A stretch of DNA of 64,000 nucleotides. Origin: Hamadaea tsunoensis DSM 44101 (GTDB lineage Bacteria > Actinomycetota > Actinomycetes > Mycobacteriales > Micromonosporaceae). Position numbers and translations under genes: made by a program. The stretch lies in NCBI RefSeq assembly GCF_000428945.1, contig NZ_AUAX01000034.1, positions 1 to 64,000 on the forward strand. The letters run 5' to 3'. Below are positions 20,189 through 28,901 of this stretch, piece after piece. The notes beneath the pieces were generated by a model. That model ran no database searches, had not been told where the DNA came from, and saw nothing but the letters and a program-made list of their open reading frames with translations. Within the stretch, counting starts at the first letter, position 1. Each line of letters opens with the position of its first letter.

Positions 20189-20973
20189 CGCGCTTCCCCG
20201 GTTTCCTCCGCGCCGCTGCTCTCCTCGCCCGTGGCGATCGGGCGGTTCGGGTCGGTGATCCATCCACTCCAGGAACCCAGGTAGATCACGGCGTCCGGGC
20301 GGCCGGCCTCGTGCAGCTTGAGCACGGTCCGGGCGGCCGTCACCCCGCTGCCGCAGTACGCGGCCACGGGCGTCTCCGCGGGGATGGCAGGCAGCTCGCC
20401 GGGTGCGTTGACCGCGCCGGGAATGTGCCCGGCGACCGGGTCGATCGGCTCGACCTCGCCCCGGTATCGCTCAGCCGCGCGGACGTCGAGAAGGACGCCC
20501 TTGTGCACGAAGGCCGGGATGTCCTCAGCCTCGATCGTCGGCAGGTGGCCGGGTACGACCGTGAAGTCACCCTCCGCCGGCTCCGGGACCTCCCGCGTGA
20601 CCGGTCCGGTCCAGGCCGGGAAGCCGCCTTCCAGCACCCGGACGTCCGGGTGGCCGGCCCACTTCAGGGTCCACCACGCCCGGCCGGCGGCCAGGAGGTC
20701 GCCCCCGTCGTAGACCACCACCGGTCTCCCCGCCTCGACCCCGGCGCTCCGGAGGGCGGCTTCGAGGTCGTCCAGGTCCGGCAGCGGGTGGCGGCCGCCC
20801 TTCCCCGGCGGACCGCACAGGTCCCGGTCGAGGTCGACGAAGACCGCGCCGGGCAGGTGGCCAGCCGCGTAGTCCTCGCGCCCGGGCGGCCCGGCCAGGC
20901 GCCAGCGCACGTCCAGCAGGGTCACGTCACCGAGGATCGGCAGCAGCCGCTCGGCCGAGACGAAGTTGCTCAC
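20185..20973 (-). CDS. Two-domain rhodanese sulfurtransferase
   Basis: A 262-aa protein with two rhodanese domains. The first ([12 protein letters not shown]...[12 protein letters not shown]) is structural. The second carries the catalytic cysteine in [11 protein letters not shown]. The active-site loop CGSGVTA is typical of the 3-mercaptopyruvate sulfurtransferase (SseA) subgroup, with which it also agrees in length. It starts with GTG and is the first gene of the rhodanese-acuC-acetyltransferase operon, ending with a 4-bp overlap with acuC. A link between sulfur transfer and acylation is not obvious; it may be simple co-transcription. Confidence 0.85.
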   Translation of the reverse strand: MSNFVSAERLLPILGDVTLLDVRWRLAGPPGREDYAAGHLPGAVFVDLDRDLCGPPGKGGRHPLPDLDDLEAALRSAGVEAGRPVVVYDGGDLLAAGRAWWTLKWAGHPDVRVLEGGFPAWTGPVTREVPEPAEGDFTVVPGHLPTIEAEDIPAFVHKGVLLDVRAAERYRGEVEPIDPVAGHIPGAVNAPGELPAIPAETPVAAYCGSGVTAARTVLKLHEAGRPDAVIYLGSWSGWITDPNRPIATGEESSGAEETGEAR

Positions 20974-21068
20974 CCCGCCATTCTGTCAGGGACCGCCGAC
21001 CTTCTCGCCGGACCGCTCGAACCTTCGCCGGATGCTCATACGTGCGGCCACCCGCTACCGTGCCGGAC

Positions 21069-21557
21069 ATGGTGGCCCCCAACATCTCGATTTTCGTCTA
21101 CCTCATCGTCGGCTTCCTGTGCGTGGTCGCACTGGTCCTGGTGGGCTCCGGACTCCTGCGCATCCGCCGGTCCCGGCGCCTGCGGGAGGACGGCTTCGAG
21201 GCCGACGGCACGATCGTCGAAACCGTCACCGAGACCCGCCACTCGAACAATAACGGCCACCGCCGCTCCTACCAGGTCTTCTTCCCGGTCATCGAGTTCC
21301 GTACGCGTACCGGCGCCGAGGTCAAGGCGACCGGTCCGGTCGAGTCGAACCGCTCGTTCGTCACCGGTACGCCCGTCAAGCTGCGCTACAACCCCGACAC
21401 GCCCACCGAGTTCGAGATCGTCTCCGGCCCCGGCGCCGGCTCCGGAGGCATGCCCCGCGTGCTCGGCGGACTCGTCTTCGCCGCCTTCGGCATCGCGATC
21501 ATCGCGTTCGTCGTGTGGAATGCGAGGGGTGGTGTCCCCTCCTGTCTCGGGTGCTGA
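21069..21557 (+). CDS. DUF3592 membrane protein
   Basis: A 162-aa protein with an N-terminal membrane segment (IFVYLIVGFLCVVALVLVGSG), a DUF3592-type beta domain (ADGTIVETVTETRH...FFPVIEFRTRTGAEV...VKLRYNPDTPTEFEI, shortened) and a C-terminal membrane segment (LGGLVFAAFGIAIIAFVVW). The ATG at 21069 was preferred over an in-frame GTG at 21042. Function is unknown. The following gene is a paralogue overlapping it by 38 bp. Confidence 0.75.
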   Translation: MVAPNISIFVYLIVGFLCVVALVLVGSGLLRIRRSRRLREDGFEADGTIVETVTETRHSNNNGHRRSYQVFFPVIEFRTRTGAEVKATGPVESNRSFVTGTPVKLRYNPDTPTEFEIVSGPGAGSGGMPRVLGGLVFAAFGIAIIAFVVWNARGGVPSCLGC

Positions 21558-21960
21558 CGTACTCGGCGTCGTGGCGATCGTCTGGGCGGTCGTCGCCCTG
21601 TTCCTGCTGTCGATCGGCCTCAAGCGGCTGCTGCGCTCGCTGCGCCTGCACGGCGGCCACGAGTCGCCGGGAACCATCGTCGAGAGCCAGTTCCGCTCCG
21701 GCCATCTCGGCCGGGTCCGGTACCGGCCGGTGATCGTCTACCGCGCCGCGAACGGCCAGCGCGTCCGCGTCCTCGGCCCGGTACGCCGGCGGTCGGCGTA
21801 CCCGCGCGGCGCGGCGGTGATCGTCCGGTACCGCCCCGAACGGCCGGACCGCGTCGAGGTCGTCGACGGCCCCGGCGAAGGTACGGCCGCGGCCGGGCAC
21901 CTCTTCACCGGCACGCTGCTGCTCGTCACCCTGGTGGTCTTCGCGATCGCCCTGGGCTGA
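21520..21960 (+). CDS. DUF3592 membrane protein (paralogue of the preceding gene)
   Basis: A 146-aa protein repeating the layout of its neighbour: a membrane segment (LGVVAIVWAVVALFLLSIGL), a DUF3592 beta domain (PGTIVESQFRSGH, YRPVIVYRAANGQRVRV, VIVRYRPERPDRVEV) and a C-terminal membrane segment (LFTGTLLLVTLVVFAIALG). The ATG at 21520 overlaps the preceding gene; a GTG at 21532 behind GAGGGG is an alternative. The pair looks like a tandem duplication that has diverged. Confidence 0.65.
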   Translation: MRGVVSPPVSGADVLGVVAIVWAVVALFLLSIGLKRLLRSLRLHGGHESPGTIVESQFRSGHLGRVRYRPVIVYRAANGQRVRVLGPVRRRSAYPRGAAVIVRYRPERPDRVEVVDGPGEGTAAAGHLFTGTLLLVTLVVFAIALG

Positions 21961-22065
21961 CGCCCTCCGGTTTCCACCGCACACCCGATTGCCTCACTCC
22001 ACACCGGACGGTCACCCTGGATCCGGTCCACTCGTCGACACCGACCTGGCGGGAGAACACACGGC

Positions 22066-22509
22066 ATGAGCACACCCGAGGTGGTCCTGGCCTACTGGAC
22101 CGAGCACCGGCAGCAGTTCCGCCAGTCCGAGGACCAGCGGTCCGTGCTCACGAACTACCTGCTCGTCATCACCGCCGGCCTCACCGGCCTCATCGCCGCC
22201 CAGCGCTTCGCCCTCGTCACCCTCCCGGCGGCCCTGCTCATCGCCGCCCTCGGCCTGTACGGCGCGCTCGCCGTGGCCAAGTACCACGAGCGGGCCTCCT
22301 ACCATCTCCAGCAGGCCCGCGCCCTGACGCGGACGCTCAAGGAACTCGGCGCGCTGGCCGACGACCCCCACCTCGACGAGCAGCGCGAAGACCACTACCG
22401 GCGGCACCCCCTGCTGCACCGCGTACGCCTGCATTGGCTCTGGACCGGCCTGCACCTGGCGATCGCGGTGTTCGGCGCGGTGCTCGCGGTCGTGATCCTC
22501 GCGGTCTGA
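22066..22509 (+). CDS. Small three-TM membrane protein, first gene of the TIR/FxSxx-like locus
   Basis: A 147-aa protein of no recognised family. Two adjacent membrane segments (NYLLVITAGLTGLIAAQRFA and LPAALLIAALGLYGALAVA) are followed by a charged helical loop (ERASYHLQQARALTRTLKEL) and a third segment at the C-terminus (WTGLHLAIAVFGAVLAVVIL). The layout recalls the 2TM SLATT-type proteins that pair with nucleotide-sensing effectors, but I cannot assert membership. It is separated by only 3 bp from the TIR gene, so they form an operon, and it may anchor or respond to the TIR protein. Confidence 0.6.
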   Translation: MSTPEVVLAYWTEHRQQFRQSEDQRSVLTNYLLVITAGLTGLIAAQRFALVTLPAALLIAALGLYGALAVAKYHERASYHLQQARALTRTLKELGALADDPHLDEQREDHYRRHPLLHRVRLHWLWTGLHLAIAVFGAVLAVVILAV

Positions 22510-22512
22510 CGG

Positions 22513-23661
22513 ATGGGCAGGGATTTCTTCATCAGCCACGCCACCGCGGACCGGCAGTGGGCGGAGTGGATCGCGGTCACGCTGGAGGCGGCGGGCTACA
22601 CGACGGTCGTCCAGTCGTTCGACTTCCGGCCCGGCACCGACTTCGCCCACGAGATGCAGCAAGCTCTCAGGACCTCGGGCCGCCTCATCGCGGTGCTCAG
22701 CCCGGACTACCTCGCCTCGGCCATGGCCGAGGCGGAGTGGCGCAGCTTCTTCGCCCAGGACCCCACCGGCGAGCTGCGAAAACTCCTGCCTGTCCGGATC
22801 GCCCCGGTCACCGGCACCGGCCTGCTCCAGACCCGCGTCTACGTGGACTTCGTCGGCGTCGGCCCGGCCGCCGCCCGCCGCCGACTCCTGGCCGCCGCCC
22901 ACCCACACCGCCCTCGCCCGACCACCGCCGCCTGGCCCGGCGCCGGCCCCGAGCCCGATCCGGCCGTGCCGGCGCACGGCGGCCGGCTGGCCGGCATCAT
23001 CGATGGGGCGATCCGCGGCGACCTCCCGCCCACCGTCGGGACACTGACCGGCACGCTGCGACCCCCCGCGTTCTATGTCAGCTACGCGCGCCCGTCGTCC
23101 GTACCGGGACCGCCACGCGAGGGGGCCTTCTTCGCGGCCCTGTCCCGGTCACTGTCCCTCGGCACCCGCCCCGACGTCGGCCAGGGTTACATCGACTTTC
23201 CCGCCACCGGCACCGACCTCTGGAATCCCGGCATACTCCGGGCCATCGCGAGCAGTCAGAGCCTCCTGCCGCTCATCTCCCCCCGCTACGTGCGCAGCGC
23301 CTTCTGCGCCCGCGAATGGGCGGCCTTCGCCGACCGTCCGGCCTACGCGACCACGGGCGGCCCCGCAGCACCAGGTGCCGCGATCGTGCCCGTCCTGTGG
23401 TCGCCAGTCGACCGGAAGACACTGCCCTCGGCGATCCGCCGGCAGCCCATGTTCGCCCCACGGCATCCGCGGACAGCCGAGGCGTACCAGGCGGAAGGGC
23501 TGCACGGGCTGCTGAGCCGCCACCCCCGCCTGTACGCCGTCGCCCTCGACGAACTCGCCACAGCGGTCGCGGGAGTGCTCGATGCGGTACGCGTACCGGC
23601 AGCGGCCCCTCTGCCCGGCACCCCACCCGTCGGATACGCCGACTGGACAGCAGGCGAATAG
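22513..23661 (+). CDS. fxsC: Double TIR-like protein with FxsC-type second domain
   Basis: A 382-aa protein. Residues 1-100 are a TIR domain starting RDFFISHATADRQWAEWIA, with the alpha-B loop (FRPGTDFAHEMQQAL) and the E in AEAEWRSFF at the position of the NADase glutamate of active TIRs. A proline-rich linker leads to a second TIR-like domain from about residue 175 (PPAFYVSYARP, then SLLPLISPRYVRSAFCAREWAAF), which resembles the TIR-like FxsC proteins of FxSxx-COOH systems. Such domains may degrade NAD or act as scaffolds. Context: upstream 3-TM gene, downstream candidate precursor and aKG-HExxH enzyme. Confidence 0.75.
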   Translation: MGRDFFISHATADRQWAEWIAVTLEAAGYTTVVQSFDFRPGTDFAHEMQQALRTSGRLIAVLSPDYLASAMAEAEWRSFFAQDPTGELRKLLPVRIAPVTGTGLLQTRVYVDFVGVGPAAARRRLLAAAHPHRPRPTTAAWPGAGPEPDPAVPAHGGRLAGIIDGAIRGDLPPTVGTLTGTLRPPAFYVSYARPSSVPGPPREGAFFAALSRSLSLGTRPDVGQGYIDFPATGTDLWNPGILRAIASSQSLLPLISPRYVRSAFCAREWAAFADRPAYATTGGPAAPGAAIVPVLWSPVDRKTLPSAIRRQPMFAPRHPRTAEAYQAEGLHGLLSRHPRLYAVALDELATAVAGVLDAVRVPAAAPLPGTPPVGYADWTAGE

Positions 23662-23708
23662 CCGACAGCTATGTGGATGGTCAGAGCCTCGGTCAGTACG
23701 CACGGTGC

Positions 23709-23737
23709 TTGGGGAACTACATATCTACACGTATGCT
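23709..23737 (+). promoter_or_regulatory. Candidate promoter for the precursor/aKG-HExxH pair
   Basis: TTGGGG at 23709-23714 and TATGCT at 23732-23737 are separated by 17 bp inside an unusually AT-rich stretch for this genome. The start point would be near 23744, giving a leader of about 75 nt before the precursor ATG at 23818 (GGGAGG upstream). This would let the precursor and enzyme be transcribed apart from the TIR genes. Confidence 0.5.
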
Positions 23738-23817
23738 TGTAAGAGACGCCGATCTGTCACCATGCCGGTACGCGCAGGCGGCCGCGGACATGGGCGGGCG
23801 TAGCGGGAGGCTGCAGG

Positions 23818-24036
23818 ATGGACACGCCCACGACCGAGGATCTCGCACACAACGACGTACCCGACGTGGCGGCGTCGCGCCTCGCTGATCTGCTGTCGGG
23901 ATCGAACGCGGAACTCCTGGCCTGCGCCGAACGATTGATCGCGGCGATCGACGGCCGATTGGAGACTTCGCTCGGATGGAACAGCTTTCTTCCGGAGGTT
24001 CCCTCCGCGCCACCGACGGGCCATTCGCAGCACTAG
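23818..24036 (+). CDS. Candidate modified-peptide precursor (FxsA-like)
   Basis: A 72-aa protein with an acidic N-terminal leader (MDTPTTEDLAHNDVPDVAAS), an amphipathic helix (RLADLLSGSNAELLACAERLIAAID) and a C-terminal tail GWNSFLPEVPSAPPTGHSQH. The acidic leader plus short tail, and position directly before a peptide-modifying enzyme of the aKG-HExxH family, fit a RiPP precursor. The body resembles FxsA proteins, whose extreme C-terminus is FxSxx; here no FxSxx is at the end, although an aromatic/Ser motif (WNSF) begins the tail. The last 61 nt overlap the enzyme gene in another frame. It could instead be a small structural partner of the system. Confidence 0.5.
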   Translation: MDTPTTEDLAHNDVPDVAASRLADLLSGSNAELLACAERLIAAIDGRLETSLGWNSFLPEVPSAPPTGHSQH

Positions 24037-25193
24037 CCGCCGGCGGCAGCGACCCGGCGAGCCTCGATCTCCTTGGCCGTACGCGGGTCAGCCGCTCGAA
24101 GCTGTTTCTGGCCCGGCTCTTCGCGGAACGACCGGACCTCGACGATGTCAAGGAGATCCTCGTCGCCGCCGACTGGGAGAACCCCGGCGCGGTCGCCCGA
24201 TTGATCGCGTACCCCTGGACGGCGGTGTGGCTGCAGCGGGCCGCCGCCGAGCCACGGCAGGCGGATGTCGACTATGGGCGAGGGCTGGCGCTGGCGGCGG
24301 CCTCGCGGGCCGAACTGACGGGCGTGGTCAGCGTTGCGCCCCAGTCAGGCAAGATCACCGTGCCGGGCCTCGGCGAGCTTCGCGGCCTGGGGCAGGACGA
24401 GCGGCGACTGACAGCGAAGGATCTGAACGGCCCCGACTGGTTCGGCCTCAAGTCGGTCACGGTGTCAGCGGGCGGACGCAACCTCTCCCTGACGCTCGAC
24501 GATCTCGATCCGTTCCGGCAATGCCTCTCCTACGGCGTCGCTCCTCACAATCCGGACGACTTTGTCCGCCGCACCCAAGCCGTGCTCTCGTCGGCCTGGG
24601 AACTGCTCACCGCATACGCACCTGCGCGGGCGGACGAACTCGCGGCCGGACTCACGGTCCTGACACCGTTGGCAGCCAACCTGATGGCCGGTGTCAGCGC
24701 CAGCCATCAGGAGGCCTACGGCGGCTTCGGCATGTCGCCGCAGACCGACCCGGCCGCGTTCGCCGCGACCATGATCCACGAGTTCCAGCACAGCAAGCTG
24801 AGCGCGCTGCACGCGTTGCTGCCGCTGTACGATCCCGCCGGCAACGAGCTCTACTTCGCTCCGTGGCGGCCGGATCCGCGGCCCCTCGGCGGGCTCCTGC
24901 AGGGAATCTACGCCTTCCTGTCGGTGGCTGGCTGGTGGCGGGACCTCATGGCTGCCCCGGCCGAGCAGCCGCGTGCGGCCCTTCAGTTCGCCACCTTGCG
25001 CGCCCAGGTCTGGCGCGCGCTCGAGCAGGTACACGATGCCGCTGGGCTCACGGAGGCCGGCCGGCGTTTCGTGGCCGCCGTCGCCCGGACCGCGGCGGAG
25101 CACAACGCGACACCGGTGGACGCCGTACACGACGCTCACGCCAGGAAGGAGCTCCAGCGCCTGGAGTCTGTCTGGCATGAGCGTCACGCCTGA
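23976..25193 (+). CDS. Stand-alone aKG-HExxH-type peptide beta-hydroxylase family protein
   Basis: A 405-aa protein with HEFQH at 268-272 (ATMIHEFQHSKLSALH), the signature of the HEXXH peptide-modification family (TIGR04267), now described as iron/alpha-ketoglutarate-dependent peptide beta-hydroxylases. The N-terminus (GPFAALAAGGSDPASLDLL) matches the usual start of the domain. In classical FxSxx systems this domain is fused C-terminally to a radical SAM/SPASM enzyme (FxsB); here no radical SAM domain (no CxxxCxxC) is present in the protein or the window. The ATG at 23976 overlaps the precursor by 61 nt. Predicted job: hydroxylation of side chains of the adjacent peptide. Confidence 0.8.
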   Translation: MEQLSSGGSLRATDGPFAALAAGGSDPASLDLLGRTRVSRSKLFLARLFAERPDLDDVKEILVAADWENPGAVARLIAYPWTAVWLQRAAAEPRQADVDYGRGLALAAASRAELTGVVSVAPQSGKITVPGLGELRGLGQDERRLTAKDLNGPDWFGLKSVTVSAGGRNLSLTLDDLDPFRQCLSYGVAPHNPDDFVRRTQAVLSSAWELLTAYAPARADELAAGLTVLTPLAANLMAGVSASHQEAYGGFGMSPQTDPAAFAATMIHEFQHSKLSALHALLPLYDPAGNELYFAPWRPDPRPLGGLLQGIYAFLSVAGWWRDLMAAPAEQPRAALQFATLRAQVWRALEQVHDAAGLTEAGRRFVAAVARTAAEHNATPVDAVHDAHARKELQRLESVWHERHA

Positions 25194-25202
25194 GCGCAGC
25201 GG

Positions 25203-28200
25203 TCACACCGTCGACGAATCGATGTCGCACTCCGCCCGCCGATGCCGCCGGGCGCCCTCGACCTCGGGGTGATTCTTGGAGAGCACCCGCTCGAGGGCAG
25301 CGATGTTGTCCGCGAGCAGCGCCGTCCCTTCCTTCTTCTCACCGAGATCGATCAGCAGGAGGGCATGATTCGTCGCGGCGTGCAAGGTGTATGGATGCAG
25401 CGCCCCCCGACGGACGGTCGCTGCCTCCAGGACCTGCTGGGTCAGCGTGCGTGCATCGGCGAGCTGATGCGCGCGGACCAGGTCGATCGCATAGTTGCTC
25501 AGCAGGGAGAGCAAGTAGGGATGATTCGACGGGAGCACCCGCCGCATGATCTCCAGCGTCCGCTCGTCCAGTTCTCGGGCATCCATGTCGTTGCCCTGCG
25601 CGCGGTGCACGATCGCCGTGTCGACCGCCGCCGCGAGCGTCAGCGGATACTCGGCGCCGTAGAGGTCGGTGAAGCCGTTGAGGGCGGTCGTGGACAGGCT
25701 GAACGCGTTGGCGAAGTCGCCGATCGTCCGGAGCGCGTTCGCATACGTCACCGTCGAGATCAGCGTGAACTGATGCTTCTCCCCGAACCGGGTGCTGCTG
25801 CTGCGGTAGTTCTCGCGGGACCGGGCCAGCGCCTCGTCCAGGCGACCGACCTTGCGCAGGGCCGCGGCCTCATGGTTCTGGGCCAGCAGCACAGCCCCGT
25901 GGTACGGGCCGAGTAGCTCGATGTGGGCGGGCAGTACCCGCTGCTGCAGCTGGAGAGCCTCGGCATAGCGGCCAAGGCCGTTGAGGTCGCGGGCCTGCAT
26001 GGAAAGGGCGAAGTAGGTCAGCGCGTCGCCCTCGCCGAGTGCGATGCGCGCCTGCCGGGCGGACTCGACATCGGATTCGTAGGCGCTTTGGTAGTCCCCG
26101 AGGACGTAGTGATCGAGGGCGACGGAGTTCAGCGCGCGGATCGTCGCGGGATCACCTTCACCCAGATTGTCCTGGCAGATCTGGAGATACTGCTCGTCGA
26201 GCGCCTGGGCCTCCTCGAACCGCCCGGCGATGCGGCGGTCCGCACCGAGGCTGTTCGCCGCGCCGATGGTGTACTCGTGGTCCTCGCCGAGGGCGTCGCG
26301 CATCGCCTCGAACGCGCGCTCGGTCTCCTCCCGGGCCTGGGCGAACTCGTTCATGACCCGCAGAGTGTCGGCATGGCGGCGCAGCGCGAGCAGGGTCAGG
26401 CCGTCGTTCCTGCCGAGGCCGCCTTCCTCGACCGGGCGGTTCCAGCGCAGCAGGATCTCCTCCGCCAGCGCCCGCGACCCTTCGAGGTCGCCGATGTTGT
26501 AGAGGTACCGCACCTGGTCGAGCAGCGTACGCCGACTGTCGATCTCGCCGTCGATGAGTCCGGCCGGCCCGATGTGCGGATAGATCTCGGCGTGCCGTTC
26601 CCAGGTCGAGCGGTCGTCCGGCGGGCCCGGGTTCGCGGCGGCCAGCAGCTGGCGGGCGTTGCGCTGGGCCTCTTCCCGCCGCTCCTCCGTCAGCTCTTCC
26701 CGCAGCACGCGTTGGATGAGGCGGTGCACCTGCAGCTTCTTGCTCGCGATCTCGACCTTCGCGAGGCCGAAGCGGCCGAGTTCGCGTACGGCGCGGGCGA
26801 TGTCGTTGCGCTCCTGCAGGAGGCTGCGCAGGGGTTCGCTGATGTCACCGCTGCGGCCGGACCAGAGCAGCGTCGTGGAAATCGGCTCCGGCCCCAGGTA
26901 CGCGAGCAGTTCCAGCAGTTTCGCGGCGCCTTCGGACTTCTCGCGCAGCCGGCTGAGCGCCATGCCGACCAGGGTGAGGACGGTGGTCGGGTACTGCCGG
27001 GGGCGGCCGTCGTCGAGCAGGTCGGTGGCTTTGCGGTCGAACTCCTTGAGGTAGTCGTCGACCGAGGTCATGGTGGTGATCAGCCAGCTGGCCGCCTGCT
27101 CCAGCGCCAGCGGCAGGTCGCCCAGCTGCTCGGCGAGCCGGTCGGCGTCCCGGTCGGAGATCTCGGGGCGCCGGCGCTGCAGCAGTTCCTTGCTCTCGGC
27201 CCGGGTGAAGACGTCGACCTGCAGCGTCGCCGAGGTGGTGACCGCCCAGCCGGGGTCGCGCGAGGTGACGATCACGTGCCCGCCCGAGGTGGGGATCAGA
27301 TCGTCGAGGCTGGTCGGCTCGGCCGCGTTGTCGTAGACCAGCAGCCACTTCAGCTCGGTCGTGTACGCGAGCGCGTCCAGGACGCCGCGGACGGTCTGGT
27401 CCATGGTCTGGCCGATCGGTGTTCCGAGGCGGCCGGCCAGGGCGGACAGGGAGGAGCGGACGGTCGACTGGTCCTCGGCCGGCACCCACCAGATCAATTG
27501 ATAATCGTCGACATGACGATAAACGTACTCGATGGCGATCTGAGTCTTTCCGACGCCGCCGAAGCCGTGCAGAGTCGCCTCCGGCAGCACGGACGCCCGC
27601 CGCTCGGCGAGCAGCGCCACCTCGAGCCGATCCAGGATCTCGTGGCGACCGGTGAAGTTCGGATTACGGGCGGGAATGCCGCCCCGAATGGCCGACTCCG
27701 CCACGATCTGCGGGGACGCCGATTCGATGATGATTGTTTTCCGCACGTCCGGCTCCGGATCATCGCTATCGAGAATTGATACGTCATTGATTAACGGACG
27801 AAGCTCCTGGTAGTGGCGTGCGGTGTAGGAGCGGGCGTCGGCCAATTGGGCCTCGTTCACTCCCAGTCGCAGTGCCACTCGGGCCACCCACGCCTGCAGT
27901 CGAGTCCGGTCTTCGTCCCATTGCGGACCGTCCATTGCATGGCTCAGGCAGTCGGCGAAAGCGAGCATGGCCGCCACACCCCACCGCTCCGAGTGCTCCC
28001 AGCCGATCGACTCCGTGATCTTCACCAGCGGATGGTCGGACCGGAACCGGCCGTCCGCGACCGCACCGGCCGCCGCCAGCACGTCGTCCTGGTCGAGATC
28101 GGGCAGGATCTCCAGCAGGTCGACCTCGCACTCCCAGCGCACGAGCAGCCGTTCGGTCTTCGCCAGGGAGTTCATCCTGGGAAAGAGGTTCCTCGCCACC

Positions 28201-28427
28201 CGGGTGAGGCCCGTCAGGTCCCGCGACGACTGCTCATACGCCAGGATGATGCTCAGCAGATCAAGTTGCGGCTCCTGATGCCGCTCCGGAGCCAGCCCCA
28301 CACCGAGCTCGCTCTCCAGCAGGTTCAGATAGAGCGTACGGGTCTTCTCCTGGCGGAACGCGGAAATCGTCAGCAGGGAGTCGCACACCTGCTGCAGAAG
28401 CGTCGACCTCATGCGAAACTGGCTCAT
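25203..28427 (-). CDS. fxsT: NB-ARC/TPR protein of FxSxx-COOH systems (FxsT-like)
   Basis: A 1,074-aa STAND-type protein. About 270 residues of N-terminal helical domain precede an NB-ARC ATPase with Walker A GFGGVGKTQIA (near residue 288), Walker B KWLLVYDNA and the GLPLAL-like GDLPLALEQAA. From about residue 640 onward there are tandem tetratricopeptide repeats (GRFEEAQALDEQYLQI, GDYQSAYESDVESARQ, GRYAEALQLQQRVLP, and more). The order fits the FxSxx-COOH system tetratricopeptide protein. It converges on the aKG-HExxH gene with 9 bp between stops. STAND proteins act as ligand-triggered oligomerising switches; its trigger here is unknown. Confidence 0.82.
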   Translation of the reverse strand: MSQFRMRSTLLQQVCDSLLTISAFRQEKTRTLYLNLLESELGVGLAPERHQEPQLDLLSIILAYEQSSRDLTGLTRVARNLFPRMNSLAKTERLLVRWECEVDLLEILPDLDQDDVLAAAGAVADGRFRSDHPLVKITESIGWEHSERWGVAAMLAFADCLSHAMDGPQWDEDRTRLQAWVARVALRLGVNEAQLADARSYTARHYQELRPLINDVSILDSDDPEPDVRKTIIIESASPQIVAESAIRGGIPARNPNFTGRHEILDRLEVALLAERRASVLPEATLHGFGGVGKTQIAIEYVYRHVDDYQLIWWVPAEDQSTVRSSLSALAGRLGTPIGQTMDQTVRGVLDALAYTTELKWLLVYDNAAEPTSLDDLIPTSGGHVIVTSRDPGWAVTTSATLQVDVFTRAESKELLQRRRPEISDRDADRLAEQLGDLPLALEQAASWLITTMTSVDDYLKEFDRKATDLLDDGRPRQYPTTVLTLVGMALSRLREKSEGAAKLLELLAYLGPEPISTTLLWSGRSGDISEPLRSLLQERNDIARAVRELGRFGLAKVEIASKKLQVHRLIQRVLREELTEERREEAQRNARQLLAAANPGPPDDRSTWERHAEIYPHIGPAGLIDGEIDSRRTLLDQVRYLYNIGDLEGSRALAEEILLRWNRPVEEGGLGRNDGLTLLALRRHADTLRVMNEFAQAREETERAFEAMRDALGEDHEYTIGAANSLGADRRIAGRFEEAQALDEQYLQICQDNLGEGDPATIRALNSVALDHYVLGDYQSAYESDVESARQARIALGEGDALTYFALSMQARDLNGLGRYAEALQLQQRVLPAHIELLGPYHGAVLLAQNHEAAALRKVGRLDEALARSRENYRSSSTRFGEKHQFTLISTVTYANALRTIGDFANAFSLSTTALNGFTDLYGAEYPLTLAAAVDTAIVHRAQGNDMDARELDERTLEIMRRVLPSNHPYLLSLLSNYAIDLVRAHQLADARTLTQQVLEAATVRRGALHPYTLHAATNHALLLIDLGEKKEGTALLADNIAALERVLSKNHPEVEGARRHRRAECDIDSSTV

Positions 28428-28901
28428 ACGCGCACCGCCCCACTCACGGCCGGCCGTGGGCGCACGGCGTCCGGAAGCCGGTCCAGCGACTCGGGCCAGG
28501 AGCTATCGATGAGCGGCGACACACAACCATTCAACCGCGATCCGGCGCCCGGCACATCCATCGAGCGACCCCCATCTCCCGGTCCGGTCGGCGGCACACC
28601 CCGGCGAGTCCGCGACCCGGGCGACAGCGGCTCTTCCCGCCGAAGTTTATCCACATGCGACCGAAGATCACCTTCCCCCCGCCGAGGTATTCCGGCAGCC
28701 GTCCGGACCGGATCGCGAAGCATGATCAGCTGAGTTCGCGCATCCACCGTGAACGCGATCACACCGAGGGGCGGCGCGGGAATCGGGCCGCCCGCCATGC
28801 GCCTTGTTCCGGAGAGGCTCTGGTTGCCCTTCTTGTCGGCCGGTACGGGTACCCTTGGCTCTGCTTACAGATTCCTCCAGGCCGGGGCGGGTTCACTGAC
28901 T
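28428..28901. other. Gene-free 474-bp divergent region between fxsT and ideR
   Basis: No coding frame with family resemblance, no RNA gene and no clear palindrome is seen here. It must carry the promoters of fxsT (leftward) and ideR (rightward). The ideR frame stays open upstream to 28749, but that segment is not family-like, and mycobacterial IdeR begins close to the VDTTEMYL motif, so it is treated as untranslated. Confidence 0.5.

Noticed and set aside
22513-28427. Idea that the TIR-HExxH-FxsT locus is a recent foreign island
   Set aside because: Base composition and the GTAC codon habit match the flanking genes, and there is no integrase, tRNA or direct repeat at the edges.
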